Positions 1-6,686 of a stretch of 36,771 nucleotides of DNA are shown here, one piece after another. The translations under genes were made by a program, and so were the position numbers. The notes under the pieces were generated by a model that ran no database searches, was not told the DNA's origin, and was given only the letters and a program-made list of their open reading frames with translations. The DNA comes from Pyrodictiaceae archaeon (GTDB lineage Archaea > Thermoproteota > Thermoprotei_A > Sulfolobales > Pyrodictiaceae), in contig JALTZF010000116.1 of assembly GCA_027046265.1 (NCBI GenBank), positions 1 to 36,771 of the forward strand. The letters are read 5' to 3'. Position 1 is the first letter of the stretch. Each line of letters opens with the position of its first letter.

Positions 1-779
1 ATGTTTATCTTTGCTGTTATCTCTGGTTTTTCTACTTCTAGTGGTGCATCGAGGAGTACTATGAAGGCATTCTCAACCCTCTTAGGCATACCAGGATGCA
101 CAACCTCCTTATCAAGAACAATACCATCAACTAGCTGGCTGTCAAGTAGGCTGCCGCCCTTTTTCTTCTCTATCTTGATTCGGTCAACTCTTACCTCGTA
201 TGTGCCATCGGGTTTTGGCTCAGCCACACGAAGCACTGCATCCACAGCCATTTCAGTAAGCTTCTCCATTGTTGCGCCACTGCCGACATACTTGCTTATT
301 AGACTTGTTGAAGCTATTCTCTTCAATAGTGTGCGGTCATTAATATCTACTTTTATGCCAATCTTTTGTATTTCTTGTAGTGCAAAGTCAAGAGCTTTCT
401 TGTAACCCTCAATAATTGTTGTTGGGTGTATATTCTCATCTAGTAGTGACTCAGCTTTGTCTAGCAACATCCCTGCAAGTACTACAGCGCTTGTTGTACC
501 ATCACCGACTTCTGCGTCTTGGGCCTTGGCTACTTCAACAAGTAGCTTTGCTGCTGGGTGCTGGATTTCCATCTCTTTTAGTATTGTTGCACCGTCATTG
601 GTTATGGTGACATCACCAAAGGCATCTACGAGCATTTTGTCGAGCCCACGTGGTCCCAGGCTACTCTTGAGTACTTCAGCTAGAACCTTAGCTGCGAGAA
701 TATTGTTTCTTAGAGCTTCTCTGCCATACACACGCTGTGTACCTTCCTTGAGGATGAGTACTGGCACACTAAGCGCCAA
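1..779 (-). CDS. Thermosome subunit (group II chaperonin), N-terminal part, cut by window edge
   Basis: This is the first ~259 residues of an archaeal group II chaperonin subunit, which folds proteins in the cytoplasm by ATP-driven closure of a double ring. The reading begins with the typical [12 protein letters not shown] segment. It continues through the nucleotide-binding stretch [11 protein letters not shown], the [11 protein letters not shown] segment and the catalytic GDGTTSAV motif. It then enters the intermediate and apical domains ([11 protein letters not shown]) before running off the window. I chose the TTG start at 779 because a strong Shine-Dalgarno sequence GAGGTGAT lies four bases upstream and the protein then begins exactly where relatives do. 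A TATA box at 841-851 places the transcript start near 821, which excludes the in-frame GTG at 830. Family assignment is certain; which subunit (alpha, beta or gamma) cannot be told. Confidence 0.95.
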   Translation of the reverse strand, partial: MALSVPVLILKEGTQRVYGREALRNNILAAKVLAEVLKSSLGPRGLDKMLVDAFGDVTITNDGATILKEMEIQHPAAKLLVEVAKAQDAEVGDGTTSAVVLAGMLLDKAESLLDENIHPTTIIEGYKKALDFALQEIQKIGIKVDINDRTLLKRIASTSLISKYVGSGATMEKLTEMAVDAVLRVAEPKPDGTYEVRVDRIKIEKKKGGSLLDSQLVDGIVLDKEVVHPGMPKRVENAFIVLLDAPLEVEKPEITAKIN

Positions 780-840
780 GTCTATCACCTCGTCTCTCTC
801 TACATACTCTCCATATCCATGTACCCCCACTCAGAGGCGC

Positions 841-851
841 TTCTATATAAG
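841..851 (-). promoter_or_regulatory. TATA box of the thermosome gene
   Basis: On the minus strand the sequence reads CTTATATAGAA, a good archaeal TATA box. Its centre is about 67 bases upstream of the TTG start. Using the usual 24-27 base spacing, transcription would begin near 819-823 and give a leader of about 40 bases that contains the GAGGTGAT ribosome binding site. The position is inferred from the motif only. Confidence 0.6.
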
Positions 852-1003
852 CTTAACGCACAATCAGCTTAGGGAAATAATGATTAGATCTCACTACCCA
901 CGAGGACGGCTCGGACTAATAATATAAGGAAACGGAGACTCGGGACAAGCAAATGATAGGATATTTGCGCCTTTCTCTCAGCATGTAGACTATATTACTC
1001 TTA

Positions 1004-1381
1004 TTAAAAGTTTAATTTTACACCCAGCGCTGAGAGTCTAATGCCCTTACTTCTCAAAGCCATAAGTATACCTCTTCTAATGGCGTAACGGTCATTACTA
1101 CTTGTATAGAAAAAGCCTATTTGCTCCCACACTTTTCTACCATCAATATACAGTAAAAGTCTAGGATAACTCTTAGCTAATGTTCTTGCAAGTAGAGGGG
1201 ATATAGCTGCATCAACTACTAATATGCTGAACACGGGTTCAAGACTCTTGCTAAGATCCTCTATGATCCCTGAAATATACCTTCCAGTAACATCTCTGGA
1301 GTCATAGACAACTATGATGGCTAGTTTTGACCTTGAAAGTATGCTCGATAGTTCTTCCTTCTCACTAATCTGCTTAACCAC
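1004..1381 (-). CDS. Thioredoxin-fold protein lacking the catalytic cysteines (conserved hypothetical)
   Basis: This 125-residue protein looks like a thioredoxin fold. A first strand (LAIIVVYDS) is followed by a helix, a second strand (VFSILVVDA), and a segment YPRLLLYIDGRKVWEQIGF. That segment matches the cis-proline and beta-hairpin part of thioredoxins, where PTL-x-FxxG is usual. The place where CxxC would sit reads SRDVTG, and the whole protein has no cysteine, so it cannot be a dithiol redox enzyme. The start is GTG, sharing one base with the stop of the upstream zinc-ribbon gene (TAGTG), so the two are translationally coupled. A scaffold or partner-binding role is possible but is inference; no function is known to me. 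Confidence 0.75.
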   Translation of the reverse strand: MVKQISEKEELSSILSRSKLAIIVVYDSRDVTGRYISGIIEDLSKSLEPVFSILVVDAAISPLLARTLAKSYPRLLLYIDGRKVWEQIGFFYTSSNDRYAIRRGILMALRSKGIRLSALGVKLNF

Positions 1382-2172
1382 TAGTGTGAACCCCGCACTT
1401 TTTCTCTCAGCATTCTCCTCAGAAGTTCTTTTTCTTCATAAGATAAGTGTAGAACAAGCTCAGGTTTATTAGGTTGTAGCTGTGCGCTAGGAGGCTTAAC
1501 GTGCTCGTTAACTACAACGTAACCGCGCTCAATAGCCTCTATAACATCGTTTGGGCTATAGAACTCTACAAACTCTCTTAGTTTCTCATTGAAATCAATA
1601 GCCTTCTTAACCTCATGTTCTTCAATCTCTCTACCGCATACAATGCAGACAAAGTCTGGCGTTAATCCCCTAAATCCACAATATGGACAGGCTATAGGCG
1701 TTGGTCTACCGTAGCTCTCCCAAGCTTTACGAAGCAGAGGTATCAAGTAATCTAATCCATTAGACTTAAGCTCTTTATAGAGCTTTGAGACATAACGTGC
1801 TGCTACTTGTGGAGCGTTAGTCACAATAAATTCGAGGCGTTCACGTGTTAGCGGGACATCCTTCTCAAGCATATAGGCAGAAGCAAGCATATATACACCT
1901 TGTATAGCTGCCCTAATCTTAGACATTATGGCTTCCTTCGATGGTCTAGACGAGTATTGGTCTATAATACCTGCAACAATTGGTTTTAAAATCTCGACAT
2001 AGTCCTCTCTTGAGAGGCCCAGTATATCTAGACCACTACGAGAAGCAAACTCGTCTACAAGTGCCTCCACTACTGAGTCAACATCTATGCCTTGCCGAGA
2101 AACTCTCCTTACCCCTCTATTTCTAGATCTTCTGCTTTTAGTTCCTGATGCATGTCTACGTTTTCTAGCCAT
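1381..2172 (-). CDS. Conserved zinc-ribbon protein with basic N-terminus, function unknown
   Basis: This is a 263-residue protein with three parts. Residues 1-28 are very basic (many K and R), suggesting nucleic-acid or ribosome contact. Residues ~30-155 are mostly helical without a motif I recognise. A zinc ribbon follows with C162-PY-C165 and C176-IV-C179. The C-terminal ~80 residues are charged and helical. The ATG start at 2172 is supported by a strong Shine-Dalgarno sequence GGTGAGGAG seven bases upstream. Its stop overlaps the start of the thioredoxin-fold gene by one base, so the pair forms an operon. The composition suggests an RNA- or DNA-associated protein; that is inference. Confidence 0.8.
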   Translation of the reverse strand: MARKRRHASGTKSRRSRNRGVRRVSRQGIDVDSVVEALVDEFASRSGLDILGLSREDYVEILKPIVAGIIDQYSSRPSKEAIMSKIRAAIQGVYMLASAYMLEKDVPLTRERLEFIVTNAPQVAARYVSKLYKELKSNGLDYLIPLLRKAWESYGRPTPIACPYCGFRGLTPDFVCIVCGREIEEHEVKKAIDFNEKLREFVEFYSPNDVIEAIERGYVVVNEHVKPPSAQLQPNKPELVLHLSYEEKELLRRMLREKVRGSH

Positions 2173-2326
2173 AACTTAACTCCTCACCATATGTAAGGCA
2201 GAGTAGAAGTCAAAAGAGTGATAGACCCGGCTACCAGTATAGTATAACGAAACTAGGGGAGATGTTGGAACTTGCCCCCCTCGACCCAGAGAGGGATGAA
2301 GAAATTACCGCGACCAGAACCCCGTT

Positions 2327-2644
2327 CTAGAATCTCTCATCGTACCAATCTCCTCGATGAGGCAGATATATGGGGCCATGCCTAGCAGCATACCTACTAA
2401 TCAAGTAACTAAGCAAAACTTCTAACTGTCTCCTTCTCCTCTTAGCTTCTCTTAATGCTCTCTCTAATTCGTCGATATCAGGGCGCCTACTGTTAAACCA
2501 TGCACGAACCAGTTTTCTATAGATAAATCTTAGTAGTTCCTCGTACTCTTCATCTAAGTCAACATTGTATCTATACTTGTGTATAATACGTTCTATGAGA
2601 TCACCGATGTATTTATCAATAATCATTAACGCCTCCTCACTCAT
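2327..2644 (-). CDS. Small charged helical protein, function unknown
   Basis: This protein of about 105 residues is rich in E, R and K with predicted long helices (DEEYEELLRFIYRKLV; DELERALREAKRRRRQ), and ends with the aromatic tail LPHRGDWYDERF. There is no cysteine, membrane segment or known motif. An in-frame GTG at 2653 exists, but the ATG at 2644 has GGAG eight bases upstream, so I use that start. It is transcribed in the same direction as the two genes that follow, separated from them by 154 bases. I do not recognise the family; a small nucleic-acid or ribosome-associated factor would fit the composition but is a guess. Confidence 0.6.
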   Translation of the reverse strand: MSEEALMIIDKYIGDLIERIIHKYRYNVDLDEEYEELLRFIYRKLVRAWFNSRRPDIDELERALREAKRRRRQLEVLLSYLISRYAARHGPIYLPHRGDWYDERF

Positions 2645-2964
2645 GATACACACTCCATATTATCTAGCTTGTAGTCGAGCTGGACTCCTATAAGTTTCCC
2701 TCCACATGAAAATTGAAAACAGTTTATTTTTGGGCTCTGCGGCTACCATTATCAGCATGTTTTGTCCTCTAAGCAGCGGTCAAACTCTTCATCGCCTACT
2801 AGAGAATCTTAGTGAGGAGTTTAAAACAGTACAACTATTTATTTAACATGGGCTCAGGATGCTCGTGCATCAGCACCTATTCAGCTTTCGGGGGCTCTTC
2901 ACAGCCCACCAAGCATAGCTTGTTATAGCGCCCTAGTAGTAAATATATTGTCCCCGCATGGTCT
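2645..2964. other. Intergenic stretch with TATA box for the following phosphorylase gene
   Basis: This is about 320 bases without a convincing gene. Near its right end AAATATAT (2941-2948) is a TATA box about 20-24 bases before the GTG at 2965, consistent with a leaderless mRNA for the phosphorylase. A second A/T-rich box (ATTTATTTAAC, about 2837-2847) and a small hairpin GATGC-tcgt-GCATC (2858-2871) follow each other. I see no ORF or complete RNA gene here. Confidence 0.4.
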
Positions 2965-3711
2965 GTGACTCTCTCGGGGAAGACATTGAAGCCACAGCAT
3001 ATCAGAATAAGCCCCGACAAGCTTGCTGAGAAAGTCATAGTTGTAGGTGATCCAGCCCGTGCAGAACATATAGCGGGAAACTTCCTTGAAGATGTGGAAC
3101 TTGTAAACCGTGAGCGTGGTTTCAATATTTACACGGGATACTACAGGGGTACGCGTGTAAGTGTAGCAGTACACGGCATAGGAGCACCGTCAGCAGCTAT
3201 AGTATTTGAAGAGTTACGCATGCTTGGAGCAAAAGTCATGGTACGCTTGGGTACGGCAGGTGCCCTTATACCAGAACTAGACATTGGAGACGCTGTTGTA
3301 GCTACTGGAGCAGCATACACTTACGGGGGGACTATAGGTTCATATGTGCCAGATTCATGCATGGCGGCCTCCCCTGATCCTAGATTGACTACGTTGCTCT
3401 ATGATAAAGCAAAAGAGATTCATGGAAGAGTAGTATTAGGCCCAGTATTTAGCAGTGACGCATTCTACGCTGAGGACAAGGAGTTCGTAAAGAAGTGGTC
3501 ATCACGCGGAATAGTAGCAGTAGAAATGGAAGTCGCAACACTCTATGCCTTAGCGATAATGCGGGGATTTAGGGCATCAGCTATACTAATAATATCCGAC
3601 AATCTCGCTGTGCCAGGAAAGGAAGAACTAAAACATCATGAAGAACTAAAAGAGCATGTGGACAAAGCTACACGTGCTGTACTAGAAGCACTAGTGGAAT
3701 ACAAATACTAG
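2965..3711 (+). CDS. 5'-methylthioadenosine / purine nucleoside phosphorylase (PNP_UDP_1 family)
   Basis: This 248-residue cytoplasmic enzyme would split 5'-methylthioadenosine or other purine nucleosides with phosphate to base and ribose-1-phosphate, for purine and methionine salvage. The nucleoside phosphorylase-I fold is marked by VVGDPARAE (27-34, phosphate site), RLGTAGAL (~94-101), SSDAFYAED (~163-171) and VEMEVATL (186-193, ribose-binding Met/Glu). The last part closely resembles, from memory, the Sulfolobus solfataricus MTA phosphorylase, including the FVKKWSSRG stretch. That makes MTAP or broad purine specificity more likely than uridine phosphorylase. The GTG start at 2965 has no Shine-Dalgarno sequence but a TATA box about 20-24 bases before it, so the message is probably leaderless. 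Substrate preference cannot be fixed from sequence alone. Confidence 0.88.
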   Translation: MTLSGKTLKPQHIRISPDKLAEKVIVVGDPARAEHIAGNFLEDVELVNRERGFNIYTGYYRGTRVSVAVHGIGAPSAAIVFEELRMLGAKVMVRLGTAGALIPELDIGDAVVATGAAYTYGGTIGSYVPDSCMAASPDPRLTTLLYDKAKEIHGRVVLGPVFSSDAFYAEDKEFVKKWSSRGIVAVEMEVATLYALAIMRGFRASAILIISDNLAVPGKEELKHHEELKEHVDKATRAVLEALVEYKY

Positions 3712-3818
3712 CAGCGTCCATTAAAACAATGTTTTCGCCTCATACAGTCTAATATGAAGAGTCTTACGATGATGAAGCCTTGGACGGGACGACCAATCTT
3801 GCGGGGTGACGAGTAGCC

Positions 3819-4193
3819 GTGGCCTCTGAGAATACTCCAACTATGCAGTATAGAGAATTAATGGAGAAGTATGGTCTCATGGTATTAGAAAAAGAAGCTA
3901 AACATGCTACAATAGACGGCTCAACAATTACATACCATGCGGTGATAGGATATAAACAAGGCATTTATCGTATCACTATAAGGCTTGAACCCATGAATTT
4001 AATCCATGTAATAGTTGATGCAGGGAGCAAGAGGAAAGCCCAAAACCTTGCAGAAAAACTTGAAGAGCTAGGATTTAATGTTGATGTAGACGAAGAGCGT
4101 GTACGTGCATCTTTAAGGAGCCTATCACTTATACTTGTAAAAAAGACGCTTGACATTATTGATAAAATTGGTGGGGGAGAAAGCAGCTATTGA
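3819..4193 (+). CDS. Small conserved hypothetical protein, first gene of an unknown coupled pair
   Basis: This 124-residue soluble protein has no cysteines. Its middle is strand-rich (ITYHAVIGYKQGIYRITIRL, MNLIHVIVDAG). It is followed by a helix-strand unit (AQNLAEKLEELGFNVDVDEE) and a C-terminal helix (LSLILVKKTLDIIDKI). The GTG start at 3819 is chosen for the Shine-Dalgarno sequence GGGGTGAC at 3803-3810. The stop TGA overlaps the TTG start of the next gene by four bases, so the two proteins are made together. I do not recognise a family. The alternation of strands and helices suggests a small alpha/beta domain that may bind its partner encoded downstream. Confidence 0.7.
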   Translation: MASENTPTMQYRELMEKYGLMVLEKEAKHATIDGSTITYHAVIGYKQGIYRITIRLEPMNLIHVIVDAGSKRKAQNLAEKLEELGFNVDVDEERVRASLRSLSLILVKKTLDIIDKIGGGESSY

Positions 4194-5209
4194 AGATCAT
4201 AGATGACCTTGTGGAGAACTATCAGAATAAGGATATTGAATATCTTCTCTCTGAACCTAACATTGTACAACTCTACGTGCTGTCAGGCTCTCCTTTCCCA
4301 CAAATATATCAGTATTATCGTGTGAATACATTATGTGGGCGGGATGGTACATGTATAAATATGAATAAAAGAGACAAGAGCGCGACAACCTTTCTCCCGC
4401 TCGAGCCTGTGCCTCTAGAGTATGAGTATCCGCCACGTATACTTAGTTCAATAACTGATGCTGTTGAACGCATAGCTATGCTATCAGACAAGCCACCACT
4501 CATACATGATTACTACGATTTTATGCGTCAAAGAGACTGTAAGCCTAGGCTGGGATGCAAGCCAGCCAGCAAACATGAATTTGAAGTAATTGAGTCTGGT
4601 AGTAACATATACCTAGAATACTATAGACCCGTAACTTGTTTACCGTTCCTATTTTCTCATCGGTGTGTAAGACTAAAGCGTAAACGTATACTTGTTGTTC
4701 CGTGGATTCTCGCTGGTTTTCCAGGAAGCTATACATCAATAATATGCCTAAAGAGCACGTGTATGTTTGAGTACTCTCCTGAAGAGCAAGTCATAGCTTT
4801 GTTGAAGGGCCATGTAGCGGTTTATCCTGCAAGAACGAGGATTATTACGTGGCTTAACATGGCAGTGCTCCTACATAATGTATATAGCTTAGTAAAGGGT
4901 GTTGAGACGTCAAGGCCAGTTCTTTGGGTAAAGGGTAACACATTAATTATAGGTGCCAACGTGAAAAGGCAAGGAAGTCGCGAGGCTAGAATAGAGTTAC
5001 TCCTTTGGAATACATCGAGGCTAGCTAGCAACTCATCAATATACCTTAACGGGTATAAAATAATTAAAGCACAAATAGTGACTACTAGAGGGTCTACAGA
5101 GCTTGTACCAGAATACGATCGTGTAAGAGTACCACTTCACGGTTATGGTCTTGGAATCCTAGCATTAAGTGTGATAAAGATACCATCATTCATAGCTAGA
5201 TACAAATAA
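4190..5209 (+). CDS. Orphan protein with four cysteine pairs, coupled to the preceding gene
   Basis: This 339-residue protein belongs to no family I recognise. It has no signal peptide or clear membrane segment, so it is probably cytoplasmic. It contains eight cysteines, all within residues 49-191 and spaced as pairs: C49/C55, C117/C123, C150/C159 and C186/C191. The C-terminal third (residues ~240-335) has none and looks strand-rich (VLWVKGNTLIIGANVK, ARIELLLWNTS), perhaps a beta-sandwich. Pairing could mean disulfides, which are used in cytoplasmic proteins of some hyperthermophilic crenarchaea, or metal binding; the C-x4-8-C spacing is looser than a zinc ribbon. The start is TTG, overlapping the stop of the previous gene by four bases. 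A protein disulfide oxidoreductase gene lies 0.6 kb downstream. Confidence 0.7.
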   Translation: MKIIDDLVENYQNKDIEYLLSEPNIVQLYVLSGSPFPQIYQYYRVNTLCGRDGTCINMNKRDKSATTFLPLEPVPLEYEYPPRILSSITDAVERIAMLSDKPPLIHDYYDFMRQRDCKPRLGCKPASKHEFEVIESGSNIYLEYYRPVTCLPFLFSHRCVRLKRKRILVVPWILAGFPGSYTSIICLKSTCMFEYSPEEQVIALLKGHVAVYPARTRIITWLNMAVLLHNVYSLVKGVETSRPVLWVKGNTLIIGANVKRQGSREARIELLLWNTSRLASNSSIYLNGYKIIKAQIVTTRGSTELVPEYDRVRVPLHGYGLGILALSVIKIPSFIARYK

Positions 5210-5262
5210 GAATGGCTTACAGTGAATTCAAGCTTTATTCTTCTATGTTAATCAACTTTTAT

Positions 5263-5628
5263 CTATGCATAAATATTACAGGGTGGTTCAGTTGATTCAA
5301 TCTTTTGACGTAGTACCTTGCAAAACTCACACATCGTCCTCGAGATTTCATTATCATCTACAACCTCACCTACAAGTTTCTCGGCAAGCTCTACTGCTCG
5401 ATTACGTAACTCTTCATCTCTTAGTATGAAGTCCACGTATTCACCTCCTCTCCTTTTGAATACGTAGTTTGAGACTGCTGCAGGTGTAACCTTCAGTATC
5501 TTAGCTGCTCTATAAACTGATAAGCCATAATCCTTGACAAGTACTAAAGCTATAGCTGCTCGTATTGCTGGCACATACTTTCTGACAGCGAGTTCACAAG
5601 GTGTAGTTAGTAACCCTGCTTGTTCCAC
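5263..5628 (-). CDS. HTH transcriptional regulator, COG2522 type
   Basis: This 121-residue DNA-binding protein resembles the archaeal COG2522 family of predicted regulators. It opens with PCELAVRKYVPAIRAAIALVL, typical of that family. A helix-turn-helix follows (residues ~36-56: LSVYRAAKILKVTPAAVSNYV). The C-terminus is charged and carries CEFC (about 103-106) with one more cysteine near the end (EPPCNIYA), possibly a metal or redox site. The start is GTG at 5628, where the conserved N-terminus begins, with a weak AGG just upstream. It is divergent from the disulfide oxidoreductase gene, so the shared 205-base region, which includes a perfect inverted repeat, could be its operator. That target is inference. 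Confidence 0.8.
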   Translation of the reverse strand: MEQAGLLTTPCELAVRKYVPAIRAAIALVLVKDYGLSVYRAAKILKVTPAAVSNYVFKRRGGEYVDFILRDEELRNRAVELAEKLVGEVVDDNEISRTMCEFCKVLRQKIESTEPPCNIYA

Positions 5629-5750
5629 GGTCCTTACCCTATAAGTGAAGAACTAGAAAACGGGTGTTAATATGACTAACGTCTGTTTTTATAGGGCTCC
5701 ATGCCAGAGTGCAAAAAGTTTTTACGAGTGCAACTCCTAAATTGGATTAG

Positions 5751-5765
5751 TTTCTCTCAGAGAAA
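5751..5765. promoter_or_regulatory. Perfect inverted repeat (7+1+7) in divergent promoter region
   Basis: The sequence TTTCTCTCAGAGAAA is a perfect inverted repeat with a one-base centre, and symmetry continues imperfectly outward (AG on the left, ACT on the right with one extra A). It lies in the 205-base gap between the COG2522-type regulator and the disulfide oxidoreductase gene. It sits about 35 bases upstream of the likely TATA element (near 5790) of the latter. An operator is a reasonable inference. Confidence 0.35.
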
Positions 5766-5833
5766 ACTAGTAAACACCTACACCCATAATTTTAACCTCA
5801 GTCTGTGGAATAGACGTTGGGGGTGGTCTGAGA

Positions 5834-6562
5834 GTGTTCGACCCAGTAGCCATTGAGATAGACGAGGAGACAAAGGAAGCGATAAGAGAGGCTTTAGAGG
5901 ACATGAACAAGCCAATAGAGATAGATGTATTCATAGGGCCAAACTGTAAGTATTGTAGTGAAACATTAAAGATAGCTAAGACCCTAGAAGAGGTTGCACC
6001 ACTAAGAAATGGTGTTAAACTAATAAAAGTTAATGTACATGATAGAAACAAGAATAAGTCGGAATTCGAAAACCAAGGAATTACACGAATACCATCACTA
6101 ACACTGATGAAGGGAGCAATACGCTATACAGGTACACCTAGTGGTGAGGAGATAAGAGGTCTAGTAGAAACCATAATTAGGATATCACAAGAAGACAGTG
6201 GCCTTGACACTTCAACTATAGAGCAGCTGAAGACGCTAACAGAGCCTATACACATAGAAGTTATCGTCACACCACAGTGCCCGTATTGTCCTTATGCAGC
6301 CCTTCTTGCGAACATGTTTGCGTATGAAGCGCATAGAAATGGTAATAAAAGGTTTGTCTCAGAAATAGTTGAGGCATACGAGAATCCTGACATAGCTGAC
6401 AAGTATAATGTTATGAGTGTACCAGCAATAGCTATAAATGGTGTATTAGCCTTTGTTGGTGTGCCCTATGAGGAGGATTTCGTTGAAAGAATCATAGAGA
6501 TTGTGAAGAAGGGGGCAAGAGTAAGTGTTGAGGTCTTAGGAGAAAGCGCTACTGGCCTGTAA
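5834..6562 (+). CDS. Protein disulfide oxidoreductase (PDO), two thioredoxin units
   Basis: This 242-residue cytoplasmic enzyme makes or shuffles disulfide bonds in intracellular proteins, as shown for the PDO family of hyperthermophilic archaea. It has two tandem thioredoxin folds, each with a CxxC site: C38-KY-C41 in the N-terminal unit and C149-PY-C152 in the C-terminal unit. Each is followed by a cis-proline segment (RIPSLTLM near 85, SVPAIAING near 200). Length and layout match the two-domain PDO described from Pyrococcus furiosus. The GTG start at 5834 follows GGGGGTGGT by about six bases. The gene is divergent from the COG2522-type regulator, which may control it (inference). Its presence makes cytoplasmic disulfides in neighbouring cysteine-paired proteins plausible. 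Confidence 0.93.
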   Translation: MFDPVAIEIDEETKEAIREALEDMNKPIEIDVFIGPNCKYCSETLKIAKTLEEVAPLRNGVKLIKVNVHDRNKNKSEFENQGITRIPSLTLMKGAIRYTGTPSGEEIRGLVETIIRISQEDSGLDTSTIEQLKTLTEPIHIEVIVTPQCPYCPYAALLANMFAYEAHRNGNKRFVSEIVEAYENPDIADKYNVMSVPAIAINGVLAFVGVPYEEDFVERIIEIVKKGARVSVEVLGESATGL

Positions 6563-6686
6563 ATGAACCAAATAAAGACTTCTTTCTTTTTGACTGACTT
6601 TCTGTGCTCGGACAAATGCCTTCTCATCACTGTGCTAGTTCAGCGTCGGGAGTACACTTCATCGCACAAATAAATCTTAGTTTAGC

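Noticed and set aside
1-405. Plus-strand 134-residue ORF
   Set aside because: It is the antisense shadow of the thermosome gene; composition is rich in S, L and T and no motif is seen.
2285-2320. ATGAAGA followed by a stretch complementary to CGCGGUAAU of the 16S rRNA 530 loop
   Set aside because: There is no box D (CTGA) after the guide and no partner C box; a 9-base match alone is not significant.
2740-2800. Minus-strand ATGAAGA ... CTGC ... CTGA pattern resembling a C/D RNA
   Set aside because: Guide spacing is only 9 bases, D' is imperfect, there is no C' box and no target was recognised.
6600-6660. Perfect box C (GTGATGA) on the minus strand after the disulfide oxidoreductase gene
   Set aside because: A D'-like CCGA follows at 12 bases, but no C' or D box is present downstream.
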